Source: Arthrobacter sp. V1I7 (lineage in GTDB: Bacteria > Actinomycetota > Actinomycetes > Actinomycetales > Micrococcaceae). From it: DNA of 64,000 bases. The DNA lies in the NCBI RefSeq assembly GCF_030817015.1, contig NZ_JAUSYS010000001.1:2666001-2730000 (forward strand), read 5' to 3'. A model generated the notes under the pieces. The model was not told the DNA's origin. It did not search any database and was given only the letters and a program-made list of their open reading frames with translations. This document shows positions 18,279 to 26,665 of the stretch, piece by piece. Position 1 is the stretch's first letter. Each line of letters starts with the position of its first letter. The translations under genes were made by a program, and so were the position numbers.

Positions 18279-20142
18279 ATGGAAGGCGTCAGGGATTTCC
18301 TCCCGTTCCAGGACACGGACCAGGCCAGAAGCCAGTCCGCGGATCCCGGTGTGGACGCCGCCCTCGCGGTGCTCCAGGAAGTGAGCTCGACGGCGGTAGC
18401 GGACGCGGCGTTCTGGGGATTCCAGACCGCGTCCGACTTCGCCGGCCGGGTGGAGGAACTGTCCCGGACGGTGGAGTATCTGCAGCTCGTCGCAGCCGCC
18501 GCCGTGGACCGCACCCGGAAGCAGGCCACAGCCACGGCCGGCAGGGGCGCCGCGACCCCGGGCTGGACCACTGGCTGGCGGGACACTTCCAGCGGCGGCG
18601 AAGCCGGGAGTGTGGGCGGAAGCGTGGGCGCTTCGGCAGTTGCCGCCGGGACGATGGAGGCGAACGGGACGTCCGCTACAAACGGGGCAGGGGTGAAAAC
18701 CAGGTCCGCGGACGACGGGTACCGGAACACCACCGAGTTTCTGCGGGCCCGGTTGCTGATCAGCGCCGCGGAGGCACGGCGCCGGCTCGTCCTCGCCGAG
18801 GAATTGCTCCCCCGCACCGGTCTCGGCGGCCGGCAGCAGCCTCCCGCACGTGAGGAACTCGGCGCCGCGGTAGCCTCCGCGGAGGTCGCATCCCGGGCCG
18901 CGAGCATCATCACAGCCGTGCTGGACCGGGTCCGGCACCTCTGCGACGATGAGACCGCGGTCCGGATGGAGCATGCCCTGACCCGGACCCGCTGCCGAGA
19001 ACGATCCGGACTTCCTCGTCCGCGTCGCCCGGAGCTGGACCGACGCGATCGACCAGGACGGCGCCGAGCCCTCCGAGGAACTGCTGCGCCAGCTCCAGGG
19101 CGCGTTCATCCGCCGGCCCCGCCACGGCCTGCACCACCTGGAGATCTTCGCGACCGCCGAGCAGTTCGAACACCTCCTCACCGTCATGAACACCGCCACC
19201 AACCCCCGAACCACCCCGGACGCCTCCGCCGTCAACGGCAACGCGCCCGCCGCTGGCGCGTCCGCCACTGGCGCTACAACCGCGGTCAACCCGGCCGCCG
19301 GTGGCTTCGCCGCCGTCCCTGTGGCTGCCGCCGTCCCGGCCACTGCCGCCGTTTCGGATTCCACGGGCGTGTCGGCAGCAGATGCTGCGGCGTCGGGTGT
19401 GTCGGCTGCTGTGGGTGTTGCGGCTCCGGTGGGCGTTTGGGCTGCGCCCGGTACGCCCGCTGCCCGCTTCCCCGAGACGGATCCGCCCGCGGTCCTGGAT
19501 CTCCGCTCGCGGCCGCAGAAACTGCTCGACGGCCTGGTCGGGGCCTGCAAGGCCGCCCTCGCCGCGGGATCCCTGCCCGCCACCGGCGGACTCCGTCCGC
19601 AGGTCATGGTCACCATCGACTACCGCGACCTCCTCGCCCGGCTCCAAGAGACCCGGGACGAGGCGGCAGGACAGCTCCCAAGCTCCGGGCGCTGGGAAGA
19701 ACGCACCGGGACGCTGCTGTTCACCGGCCCCGTCACCCCCTCCACAGCCCGGAAGATCGCCTGCGACGCGGACATCATCCCGGTCCTGCTCGGCGGCGAG
19801 GGCAGGATCCTGGACATCGGCCGGACCTCCAGGATCTTCCCGCCCCACATCCGCAAAGCCCTCACCGTCCGCGACCAGGGCTGCACCTTCCCCGGCTGCA
19901 CCATCCCCGCGTCCTGGTGCGAGGCGCACCACATCACCTACTGGTCCCGCGGCGGCACCACCGGCACGGACAACGGAACCCTGCTCTGCTCCCACCACCA
20001 CCACCTGATCCACAAAGAACATTGGACCATCCAGCTGCTCACCGGGATCCCCTGGTTCATCCCGCCACCACACCTCGACCCCCGCCAACGACCCCGCCGC
20101 AACAACTACTTCCACCCCGCCGGCCACCCCCTGACCGCCTGA
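18279..20142 (+). pseudogene. DUF222 / HNH endonuclease (13E12-repeat type), frameshifted
   Basis: The N-terminal DUF222 part (18279 to about 18990: QEVSSTAVADAAFWG, EFLRARLLISAAEARRR) and the C-terminal part (to 20142) are in different frames. One extra C in the ACCCG at 18987-18991 breaks the gene; removing it gives LTRTAAENDPDFLVRV and an open frame to the end. The C terminus has the HNH nuclease: CTFPGCTIP (zinc Cys pair), CEAHHITYWSRGG, NGTLLCSHHH. An Ala/Gly/Val-rich linker of about 90 residues separates the halves. Such genes occur in many copies in Arthrobacter and mycobacteria; their role is unsettled. Confidence 0.85.
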
Positions 20143-20682
20143 TACACCACCGGACGGTGAAGGCTGCCTGAATCACCGCGCGAGAGCCGGAACCCAGCGG
20201 GTGGCCGTGCCATGACGGACGCCGGAGCGACGGCGTGACAGCGGGACGCACCACCCCGGGCACCGTGACGGCACGCCCCGCTTGTAAGCGCCGGGACGCA
20301 GCGTGCCGTATGGATTGCGCGTCGCCGCGTGGCTGAGAGTGAGGGCGACGCTGTCGGACGCTGTCGCGGGAAGTGGCGCGGTGTGATTGCGTCGATTCCA
20401 CAAGCCAGCGGGTGAAATGCGTCACCCCAACAATGCGCCGCTGCAAGTGCACGGCATCTCCTCGACGGGTATCTGGTTTGGCTTTTCCAACGCAATCCCT
20501 GCCGCACGAAACCCCGCACCCGCTGCACGACCAGACGCCTCAGCGCATAACCGGCCGTTTCAGGGAAAAGACCGCGAGCCAAAGACCTCCAAGCACTGGA
20601 GTCCGCGGTCCGGCATCCTACGCTGAAGCCTTGGCTCGATCACCGTTACCGGATACGGCAGGGCTCACGGGCCCCTAAGGTC
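20143..20682. other. 540-bp intergenic stretch, nothing recognised
   Basis: Lies between two convergent genes. No ORF with coding character, no RNA gene, no clear terminator hairpin with a U tract was seen. Confidence 0.5.
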
Positions 20683-21528
20683 TCAGCGCTGTGGGGGCGG
20701 GGCCAGCGGGAGCAGTGCCGTCCCGGCTGCGGTGGTGTCAGCGGACATCTCCCAGACCCGCCGGAGGGCGCAGAACTTCCACCAGTGGTGCTTCAAGACG
20801 TCCGGGTTGGCGCGCTGCGGACGCACCTCGGTCTGGCCGACGGCAACCGCCAGCAGGATCGGGGAGTCGCCGTGCTTCCAGGACTCCCACTCCCCTGCCA
20901 CCGGATCCACGAGACTTTCCTCGGCCTTCATCCCGGCCACGAGTTGCATGACCACCTTGTCGTCGAGGGGTTTGACCGTACCGTCCCGGCTGGTGCCCTT
21001 GGTCTTGTAGTCGATAAGGCAGATGCGGCCATTTATTTTGGCGACAAGGTCCAGGGTGCCGGCATAGCCGACGGATTTGTTCCAGACCGTGATCTCCGGC
21101 GCGATCGGTTCCACCTGGAAGAGCTCCCACCACTCGTCGAAGCGTGCCGCAAAGGCTTCCTCGCCGTTGGCGGCCAACGCCTCCCGGGTTTCCACCATCT
21201 GATGCGGCCGGCCGAGGGCACGCAGGGCGACCTGTTCGCAGTAATTGTGGACCCGGTCCCCGCGTTTGGCGGCGTCGTCCCGGTAGGATTCTGCTGCCTT
21301 GGCGGCGCGGCTCACTGCCTGGCGCACCTTCGCAGGGCTGCCCAAAATGCCGGGCAGGGTGGGGTCCTGGGCGAGGCTGTTCGCTCCCATGTACCCGAAC
21401 CAGCCGTCAAGCCCGTGAGGCTGCTGACCGATCACGGTGGTGATGGACGGCACGGAGAACTGCTCGGACGTGGATCGTGCATACATCCGGCCATAGTCAG
21501 TGGCATGGGCAAGAAGTGGAGCGGTCAT
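20683..21528 (-). CDS. PD-(D/E)XK nuclease, RecB/Cas4-like exonuclease fold
   Basis: 281 residues. Motifs of the RecB nuclease fold occur in order: KRGDRVHNYCEQ with His94, an acidic residue E145 in APEITVWN, GTLDLVAKI with D160, and LIDYKTKG giving D173-x-K175. No iron-sulfur cysteine cluster of the AddB/Cas4 kind is evident. Similar stand-alone nucleases occur in actinophages and actinobacterial chromosomes; substrate unknown. The start at 21528 is preferred because GAAAGAG precedes it; ATG 21558 and TTG 21567 are alternatives. Lies 185 bp after tRNA-Val(CAC), separated from it by a terminator. Confidence 0.7.
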   Translation of the reverse strand: MTAPLLAHATDYGRMYARSTSEQFSVPSITTVIGQQPHGLDGWFGYMGANSLAQDPTLPGILGSPAKVRQAVSRAAKAAESYRDDAAKRGDRVHNYCEQVALRALGRPHQMVETREALAANGEEAFAARFDEWWELFQVEPIAPEITVWNKSVGYAGTLDLVAKINGRICLIDYKTKGTSRDGTVKPLDDKVVMQLVAGMKAEESLVDPVAGEWESWKHGDSPILLAVAVGQTEVRPQRANPDVLKHHWWKFCALRRVWEMSADTTAAGTALLPLAPPPQR

Positions 21529-21661
21529 GGAAAAGACTCTTTCACGGGGGTCGGACATTGAAAGCAAAATCTACGAGCCACCCGCGGCCACCTAGACGCA
21601 CGCGGCCAGGAACCAAGCAGGCGACCCCGCAGGACCGGAGCAGCCGCCCGCAGCGAGGACT

Positions 21662-21705
21662 GAAAACAAAATGGCCCGCCCCGCTCAGGGAGCGGAACGG
21701 ACCAT
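21662..21705 (-). terminator. Rho-independent terminator of tRNA-Val(CAC)
   Basis: Minus strand: a 16-bp stem with three G-U pairs around the loop following CCGCTC, then TTTTGTTTTC. It starts nine bases after the tRNA 3' end, so the tRNA is transcribed separately from the nuclease. Confidence 0.8.
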
Positions 21706-21713
21706 ATATTCGG

Positions 21714-21785
21714 TGGGCGATACTGGGTTCGAACCAGTGACCTCTTCGGTGTGAACGAAGCGCGCTACCACTGCGCCAATCGCCC
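21714..21785 (-). tRNA. tRNA-Val (anticodon CAC)
   Basis: Acceptor GGGCGAT pairs with ATCGCCC, discriminator A. Anticodon arm CTTCG-TTCACAC-CGAAG gives CAC (reads GUG). T-loop GTTCGAA. The 3' CCA is not encoded (CCG follows the discriminator). 72 nt, close in sequence to the two tRNA-Val(GAC) genes on the other strand. Confidence 0.95.
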
Positions 21786-21786
21786 C

Positions 21787-22133
21787 GATGCCATTGAATG
21801 CTAGCCCACCCCGGCGGATATCTGAAATCGAACCCTCCCTGGCGCGAATGTCTCCACGGGACGGCCGACTGGGTGACCCGGCGGGACCGCCGTCGCCGCC
21901 TCCCTCGACTCAGGTAGCCGCCGCCGCATCCCCGCCCTGCTTCACTGACGCCGCCCCTCGCGGCCACTAATTACAGCCCTGTAATTAGCAAAAACCCCTA
22001 GAATCCAAGGATGCACGGGTGCCGTGGCCGCCTTGGACAACACGATTTGTAGATTGCCTGAACCTCCTATAGAGTTCTTACTCGTTGGAACGCGAGGAAA
22101 TGCCGATTGCGGCGCGGAATTGCTGACAATAAT
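21787..22133. other. 347-bp spacer between the divergent tRNA transcription units
   Basis: No protein gene. Around 22047-22073 there is TTGTAG, 15 bases, TATAGA, a weak promoter candidate for the plus-strand tRNA array; spacing is one to two bases short. Nothing else recognised. Confidence 0.4.
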
Positions 22134-22206
<73 letters not shown>

Positions 22207-22252
22207 CGCAGGACACTGTCACGGCAACGGTTCTTCGGAATCCTGTCTACAC

Positions 22253-22323
22253 GGTGGGTTGGCCGAGAGGCGAGGCAGCGGCCTGCAAAGCCGTATACAC
22301 GGGTTCGAATCCCGTACCCACCT
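22253..22323 (+). tRNA. tRNA-Cys (anticodon GCA)
   Basis: Acceptor GGTGGGT / ACCCACC with T discriminator; anticodon stem CGGC with loop CTGCAAA gives GCA; T-loop GTTCGAAT. CCA not encoded. 71 nt. Confidence 0.95.
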
Positions 22324-22362
22324 CGGTGAAAACCCTGGTTTCCGGTTCCGGCCGGATGCAAG

Positions 22363-22434
22363 GGGCGATTGGCGCAGCGGTAGCGCGCTTCCCTGACACG
22401 GAAGAGGTCACTGGTTCGATCCCAGTATCGCCCA
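22363..22434 (+). tRNA. tRNA-Val (anticodon GAC), copy 1
   Basis: Acceptor GGGCGAT / ATCGCCC, discriminator A, followed by an encoded CCA (22435-22437). Anticodon arm CTTCC-CTGACAC-GGAAG gives GAC. Same 72-nt sequence as the copy at 22615. Confidence 0.96.
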
Positions 22435-22493
22435 CCAAAGCGAGGAAACTTGCTTGACCCAGTACCACCGGCCCGGCCGGCATGGACTGAAAT

Positions 22494-22566
<73 letters not shown>

Positions 22567-22614
22567 CTCTGTTTGACCAGAATTTACAACTCCACTCCGG
22601 ACCCTTCCGGTTGC

Positions 22615-22686
22615 GGGCGATTGGCGCAGCGGTAGCGCGCTTCCCTGACACGGAAGAGGTCACTGGTTCGATCCCAGTATCGCCCA
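22615..22686 (+). tRNA. tRNA-Val (anticodon GAC), copy 2
   Basis: Identical to the copy at 22363, with an encoded CCA at 22687-22689. Last tRNA of the array; a terminator follows directly. Confidence 0.96.
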
Positions 22687-22690
22687 CCAC

Positions 22691-22720
22691 AAAAGCAGCT
22701 CCCCCGGGGCTGCTTTTTTT
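22691..22720 (+). terminator. Rho-independent terminator of the tRNA array
   Basis: AAAAGCAGC-TCCCCCGGG-GCTGC followed by seven T. Classical stem with U tract, 1-2 bases after the CCA of the last tRNA. Confidence 0.9.
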
Positions 22721-22758
22721 GTACCCCGTTCTGCTTATTCCCCTGAGGGCGGACACCC

Positions 22759-22787
22759 TTGGCACCCCCACCAGCGCCGACTAGGGT
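22759..22787 (+). promoter_or_regulatory. Promoter of the MT0933-like gene
   Basis: TTGGCA (22759-22764), 17 bases, TAGGGT (22782-22787). Predicted start near 22794, leaving a leader of about 40 bases with GAAGGGAGGT before the GTG at 22835. Confidence 0.65.
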
Positions 22788-22834
22788 GGAAATCGCAAGG
22801 AGCGATCTGGCTCCGCGACCGAAGGGAGGTGCCC

Positions 22835-23143
22835 GTGGGTTTACTTGACGATCTAAAGGGCAAGGCTCAGCAAGTTATTGGTGGCAATCATCACGCCATC
22901 AAGAACGGCATCGAAAAGGCCGGCGATTTCGTCGACTCCAAGACCGGCGGAAAGCACGCCGACAAGATCGATTCCGTTCAGCGGGGCGCTTCCGACTTTG
23001 TGGACAAGCAGAACGGCACGCCAGGCACTACGCCGGCGGCCGGGCAGCCTCCAGTGGACGGACAGCCTCCCGTCAACGTTGAGCCCCCTGTTACCGGCGT
23101 TGAGCCCCCTGTTACCGGCGAACCCCGGCAGCAGGGTCTTTAG
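22835..23143 (+). CDS. MT0933-like antitoxin family protein (orphan)
   Basis: 102 residues starting GLLDDLKGKAQQVIG (GTG start; GGGAGG five bases upstream). Residues 1-60 are a lysine/aspartate-rich amphipathic helical region with KTGGKHADKIDSVQ, the signature of the MT0933/Rv0909 antitoxin family; residues 65-102 are a Pro/Val/Thr/Gly repeat tail. In Mycobacterium tuberculosis relatives pair with a toxin gene, but no toxin lies beside this one. Many actinobacteria carry such genes alone, so a non-toxin-antitoxin role is possible. Confidence 0.75.
   Translation: MGLLDDLKGKAQQVIGGNHHAIKNGIEKAGDFVDSKTGGKHADKIDSVQRGASDFVDKQNGTPGTTPAAGQPPVDGQPPVNVEPPVTGVEPPVTGEPRQQGL
23078..23119. repeat. Two 21-bp tandem repeats in the MT0933-like gene
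   Basis: Perfect copies at 23078-23098 and 23099-23119, each encoding VEPPVTG. In frame, so copy number changes only the length of the proline-rich tail. Confidence 0.9.
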
Positions 23144-23233
23144 CCAGGAACGTCAGCGAGGTGCCGGTCCCGCCGAGAGGCGGCGCCGACGCCTTCGGCG
23201 TTTAACAGGGCCATAACAAAGGCCAACGAACAG

Positions 23234-23289
23234 CGCGGAGTTCCAAGGGGCCCAGTCCGAGCAAGGAATGGGCCCCGTGGAACTCCGCG
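23234..23289. terminator. Long hairpin between convergent genes (bidirectional terminator candidate)
   Basis: Arm CGCGGAGTTCCA (23234-23245) pairs with 23278-23289; after one mismatch GGGGCCCA (23247-23254) pairs with 23269-23276. Twenty base pairs around a 14-base loop. No T tract follows on either side. It sits between the stop codons of convergent genes, so terminating both is the simplest reading. Confidence 0.6.
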
Positions 23290-23361
23290 TCGTTGTTTAG
23301 GAGTCGTTGTTTAGGAACCAGCGTCGCCGTTTAGCAACCAGGTCGCCATTTAGGAACTAGG
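23290..23361. repeat. Four degenerate TCGYYRTTTAGSA repeats
   Basis: Copies start at 23290, 23304, 23324 and 23343 (spacing 14, 20, 19): TCGTTGTTTAGGA, TCGTTGTTTAGGA, TCGCCGTTTAGCA and TCGCCATTTAGGA. The last overlaps the zapE stop codon. They directly abut the long hairpin. Confidence 0.75.
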
Positions 23362-24394
23362 AGGGTTCGTGGTTCTGGCCCTCGCGCGCCAGGGCGGTAA
23401 GCCGGGACACGGCGCGGAAATACTTCTTCATGTATCCCCCGGTCATCATCTCCTCGGTGAACAGCTGGTCGAAGGGAACACCGCTGGCCAGGATCGGAAC
23501 ATCCTTGTCATAGAGCCGGTCGGCCAGCACCACAAAGCGCAGCGCAACGGCCTGTTCCGTGATGGTGTGCACGTTCTTCCACACCACGCCTTCGATGCCG
23601 TCCAGCAGCTGGCGGTAACGGCTCGGGTGGACACCGGCCAGGTGGTTGATCAGGGTGCTGAACTCGTCGCTGGCCACCGTCTTGCCGTCGAATTCGGCCT
23701 TCATGTGATATGTGAGCTCATCATTGCGCAGCGGAGACGGTGCGGCGGGCAGTCCGCGGTGCCGGAAGTCTTCGCCGTCGATCCTCACGACATCGAACTG
23801 GTCCGCCAGGACTTGGATTTCGCGGGCGAAGTCGACGGCGGCAAAGCGGCCGTCGCCGAGGGAACCGGGCAGGGTGTTGGAGGTCGCCGCGAGCTTGACG
23901 CCGGCGTCGGCCAGCTCGCGCATCAGCCGGGACATCAGCACGGTGTCACCCGGATCGTCAAGCTCGAATTCATCAATGCAGACGAGCCTGTAGTGGCTCA
24001 GCGCCTCCACCGTTTTGCGGAATGACAGCGCGCCGACCAGGTTGGTGTATTCGACAAAGGTCCCGAAGGCCTTCGGCCCGGGAGCGGTGTGCCAGAGCGA
24101 GGAGAGCAGGTGCGTCTTGCCGACGCCGAAGCCGCCGTCGAGATAGATCCCGGCACGTGAGGTGTCCTTCTTGCCGAACAGGCGCTTGAAGAGTCCGTCG
24201 CCGTCCCGCGCGCCGACTCCGGCCGCGAATCCTTCGAGGGCCCGGACCGCGGCGGACTGGCTGGGCTGGGACGGATCCGGCCGGTAGCTGGAAAACGACA
24301 CCTCACCGAAACGCGGCGAGGGATAAAAACCCTTGAGGAGTTCATCCACTGAAACTGCCGGGGTGCGGGCGGCGAGCTGTTCGATCTGTACCAA
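23357..24394 (-). CDS. zapE: Cell division protein ZapE / AFG1-like ATPase
   Basis: 345 residues, AAA-type ATPase with Walker A YLDGGFGVGKTHLL (about residue 85) and Walker B RLVCIDEFELDDPGD (about 135), both in the exact form of the ZapE/AFG1 family. In Escherichia coli ZapE acts at the Z-ring; in actinobacteria its role is less studied. Begins with TTG (VQIEQLAARTP follows). Divergent from the sulfurtransferase gene. Confidence 0.92.
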   Translation of the reverse strand: MVQIEQLAARTPAVSVDELLKGFYPSPRFGEVSFSSYRPDPSQPSQSAAVRALEGFAAGVGARDGDGLFKRLFGKKDTSRAGIYLDGGFGVGKTHLLSSLWHTAPGPKAFGTFVEYTNLVGALSFRKTVEALSHYRLVCIDEFELDDPGDTVLMSRLMRELADAGVKLAATSNTLPGSLGDGRFAAVDFAREIQVLADQFDVVRIDGEDFRHRGLPAAPSPLRNDELTYHMKAEFDGKTVASDEFSTLINHLAGVHPSRYRQLLDGIEGVVWKNVHTITEQAVALRFVVLADRLYDKDVPILASGVPFDQLFTEEMMTGGYMKKYFRAVSRLTALAREGQNHEPS

Positions 24395-24635
24395 GGTGGT
24401 CCGTTCTGCTGGTCTCTTGTCCCCAGAAAGAATACCGGCAATGCGGGCACTGCCCTGCGTTCCGGACCTGCGAGCGGACCCGAAAGCTGACCGAAACCGT
24501 GACCAAGGCCATGTTTCCGAGTGTGAACGAGGCGGGACATTCCCGGGGTGGCGTGGTTAGGGTTGGAGAAGACCCGGCGCCGCGATCGATCCTTCCGCGT
24601 CCCGGCCCTGACCGTTTCAGTGAAAGGCCACCACC

Positions 24636-25553
24636 ATGCCCTATCCCGTTGAGCAGAACGAAAAATTCGCCGCCTACGCCCACCCTGAGCGCCTGGTCTC
24701 CACGGAGTGGCTCGCAACGGCGATCGAGGACGGGGCACTGGAGGGCGGCAGGCTCGTGGTGCTCGAGTCCGACGAGGACGTGCTGCTCTATGAGACCGGC
24801 CACATCCCCGGTGCGGTCAAGATCGACTGGCACACCGAGCTGAACGACGAGGTCACCCGCGACTTCGTGCAGGGCGAGGCCTTCGCCGCCATGGTCGCGG
24901 CCAAGGGCATTTCCCTTGACAGCACCGTGGTCATCTACGGCGACAAGTCCAACTGGTGGGCCGCCTACGCCCTGTGGGTCTTTGAGCTCTTCGGCCACGA
25001 AGACGTCCGGCTGCTCGACGGCGGCAGGGACAAGTGGATCGCCGAGCACCGCGCGCTCACCACCGAGACCACCGTGCCGGTTCCCGGCGAGTACCCCGTC
25101 GTGGAGCGCGACGACGCCCCGATCCGCGCCTTCAAGGACGATGTCCTGGCGCACCTCGGCAAGCCGCTGATCGACGTCCGCTCCCCCGAGGAATACACCG
25201 GCCAGCGCACGCACATGCCCGCGTACCCCGAGGAAGGTGCCCTGCGCGGCGGCCACATCCCCACGGCGGCCTCCATCCCGTGGGCCCGAGCGGCTGCCGG
25301 CGACGGCACCTACCGCAGCCGCCCGGAACTGGAGGCGCTCTACCTGGGTGAAGCCGGGCTTAAGGAAGGCGACGACGTCGTGGCGTACTGCCGCATCGGC
25401 GAGCGTTCCAGCCACACCTGGTTCGCCCTGAAGTACCTCCTCGGCTTCGACACCGTCCGCAACTACGACGGCTCCTGGACCGAGTGGGGCAACGCCGTGC
25501 GGGTTCCGATCGCCAAGGGCGCCGAACGGGGCACCCTTCCGGCTGCCCGTTGA
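24636..25553 (+). CDS. sseA: Thiosulfate / 3-mercaptopyruvate sulfurtransferase, two rhodanese domains
   Basis: 305 residues with tandem rhodanese domains (about 20-145 and 165-295). Only the second has the active-site loop, CRIGERS, with catalytic Cys252; the first has the inactive YGDKSNWW at the same place. The [12 protein letters not shown] loop is that of the actinobacterial CysA2/SseA group, which transfers sulfur to cyanide or other acceptors. AAAGG lies eight bases before the ATG. Followed 50 bp on by a SufE-like gene, which suggests sulfur transfer. Confidence 0.9.
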   Translation: MPYPVEQNEKFAAYAHPERLVSTEWLATAIEDGALEGGRLVVLESDEDVLLYETGHIPGAVKIDWHTELNDEVTRDFVQGEAFAAMVAAKGISLDSTVVIYGDKSNWWAAYALWVFELFGHEDVRLLDGGRDKWIAEHRALTTETTVPVPGEYPVVERDDAPIRAFKDDVLAHLGKPLIDVRSPEEYTGQRTHMPAYPEEGALRGGHIPTAASIPWARAAAGDGTYRSRPELEALYLGEAGLKEGDDVVAYCRIGERSSHTWFALKYLLGFDTVRNYDGSWTEWGNAVRVPIAKGAERGTLPAAR

Positions 25554-25590
25554 GGCTCCGGCCGACCGGGACACAATCGCCCACCATGCG

Positions 25591-25596
25591 TAAGCT
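25591..25596 (+). promoter_or_regulatory. Candidate -10 box of the sufE-like gene (leaderless)
   Basis: TAAGCT ends seven bases before the ATG at 25604 (four before the alternative GTG at 25601). GGGAG between them could also act as a weak Shine-Dalgarno for the ATG. Confidence 0.4.
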
Positions 25597-25603
25597 GGGA
25601 GTG

Positions 25604-26062
25604 ATGAATACTTCTGCCCTCCCCGCCGCACTGGCGGAAATTGTTGACGACTTCCAGGCCCTGACCGAACCTGAACGGCTGCAGCTGCTACTTGAGTTCT
25701 CGCAGGGGCTGCCGGAGCTCCCGGACCGGCTCAAGGACCACCCGGAACTGTTGGAGCAGGTGGTGGAGTGCCAGACTCCGCTGTTCCTGAGCATTGAAAC
25801 CGAATCGCACGACGGCGCCACGCCCGACAGTGTCCGGCTCTACTTCAAGGCACCGCGGGAAGCCCCGACCACCCGGGGCTTTGCCGGCGTGCTGCATGAA
25901 GGACTCGACGGTCTCAGCCCCGCCGAGATCCTGGCTGTCCCGGACGACATGCCGGAACTGCTGGGCCTCACCCGCGCCATCACGCCCCTGCGGATGCGCG
26001 GCATGACGGCAATGCTCGGCCGGATCAAGCGCAAGGTCTCCGCACTCCCGCAGCACTCCTGA
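25604..26062 (+). CDS. SufE family protein (Fe-S assembly / cysteine desulfurase partner)
   Basis: 152 residues. LAEIVDDFQALTEPERLQLLLEF is the SufE N-terminal helix, and Cys near residue 50 in VVECQTPLFL matches the sulfur-accepting Cys of SufE. C-terminal half (PAEILAVPDDM, LTPLRMRGM-like) also fits. SufE takes persulfide from a cysteine desulfurase and passes it to a scaffold. Located after a sulfurtransferase gene and 16 bp before ybaK. The suf operon itself is not in the window. Confidence 0.88.
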   Translation: MNTSALPAALAEIVDDFQALTEPERLQLLLEFSQGLPELPDRLKDHPELLEQVVECQTPLFLSIETESHDGATPDSVRLYFKAPREAPTTRGFAGVLHEGLDGLSPAEILAVPDDMPELLGLTRAITPLRMRGMTAMLGRIKRKVSALPQHS

Positions 26063-26078
26063 CGGCGGGAACGCTCAG

Positions 26079-26576
26079 ATGGCCCGCAAGCAGGCGTCCC
26101 AAGGAACTCCGGCCACCGCAGCACTCGCGGCGGCCGGGGTTTCCTTTGTCTCGCACCCCTACAGCCAAGACCCGGCGGCGGCCAGCTACGGACTGGAAGC
26201 GGCGCAGCTGCTCGGTATCGATCCCGCCCGGGTCTTCAAGACCCTGATGGTCGACGTCGACGGGCGGCTGGCAGTCGGCGTCGTTCCGGTCAGCGGAAAC
26301 CTTGACCTCAAGGCGATGGCCGCCGCCCTGGGCGCGAAGAAGGCCGCCATGGCCGACCCCGCCGCCGCGGAACGCCGCACCGGCTATGTACTCGGGGGTA
26401 TCTCACCGCTCGGGCAGCGCCAGCCCTCCCCCACCGTTGTGGATGACAGCGCCCTGGGCCTGGACACGATCCTGGTCTCGGGCGGCCGGCGTGGCCTGGA
26501 CATCGAGCTGAGCCCGGCCGAACTGATCCGGATCACCGGCGCCCGCACGGCCCGGATCGGCACCGGCCGGAGTTAG
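26079..26576 (+). CDS. ybaK: Cys-tRNA(Pro) deacylase, YbaK/EbsC family
   Basis: 165 residues; hydrolyses mischarged Cys-tRNA(Pro) in trans. Family features: GVSFVSHPY near the N terminus, VFKTLMVDVDG with the catalytic Lys (about residue 50), VPVSGNLDLKAMAAAL and GYVLGGISPLGQ. The C terminus has ILVSGGRRGLDIEL as in other YbaK proteins. Probably cotranscribed with the sufE-like gene. Confidence 0.92.
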   Translation: MARKQASQGTPATAALAAAGVSFVSHPYSQDPAAASYGLEAAQLLGIDPARVFKTLMVDVDGRLAVGVVPVSGNLDLKAMAAALGAKKAAMADPAAAERRTGYVLGGISPLGQRQPSPTVVDDSALGLDTILVSGGRRGLDIELSPAELIRITGARTARIGTGRS

Positions 26577-26665
26577 CCACGGCCCAGACACCGCCGGGAT
26601 GACACTTGACCCCAATGTTTCCGGGGGAGCTTTGGGATCTGCTTTTTGTCCGTGCGAGGCTCGAG

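Noticed and set aside
20143..20682. ORFs on both strands in the 540-bp gap
   Set aside because: No start signals, no domain, biased composition typical of GC-rich antisense frames.
18279..21785. Prophage or integrative element at the tRNA locus
   Set aside because: No integrase, no att-like direct repeat of the tRNA 3' end and no phage structural genes; only a nuclease and an HNH gene.
23290..23361. TTTAG repeat tract as a CRISPR array
   Set aside because: Units are short, degenerate and have spacings of only 14-20 bases with no spacer of constant length; no cas gene nearby.
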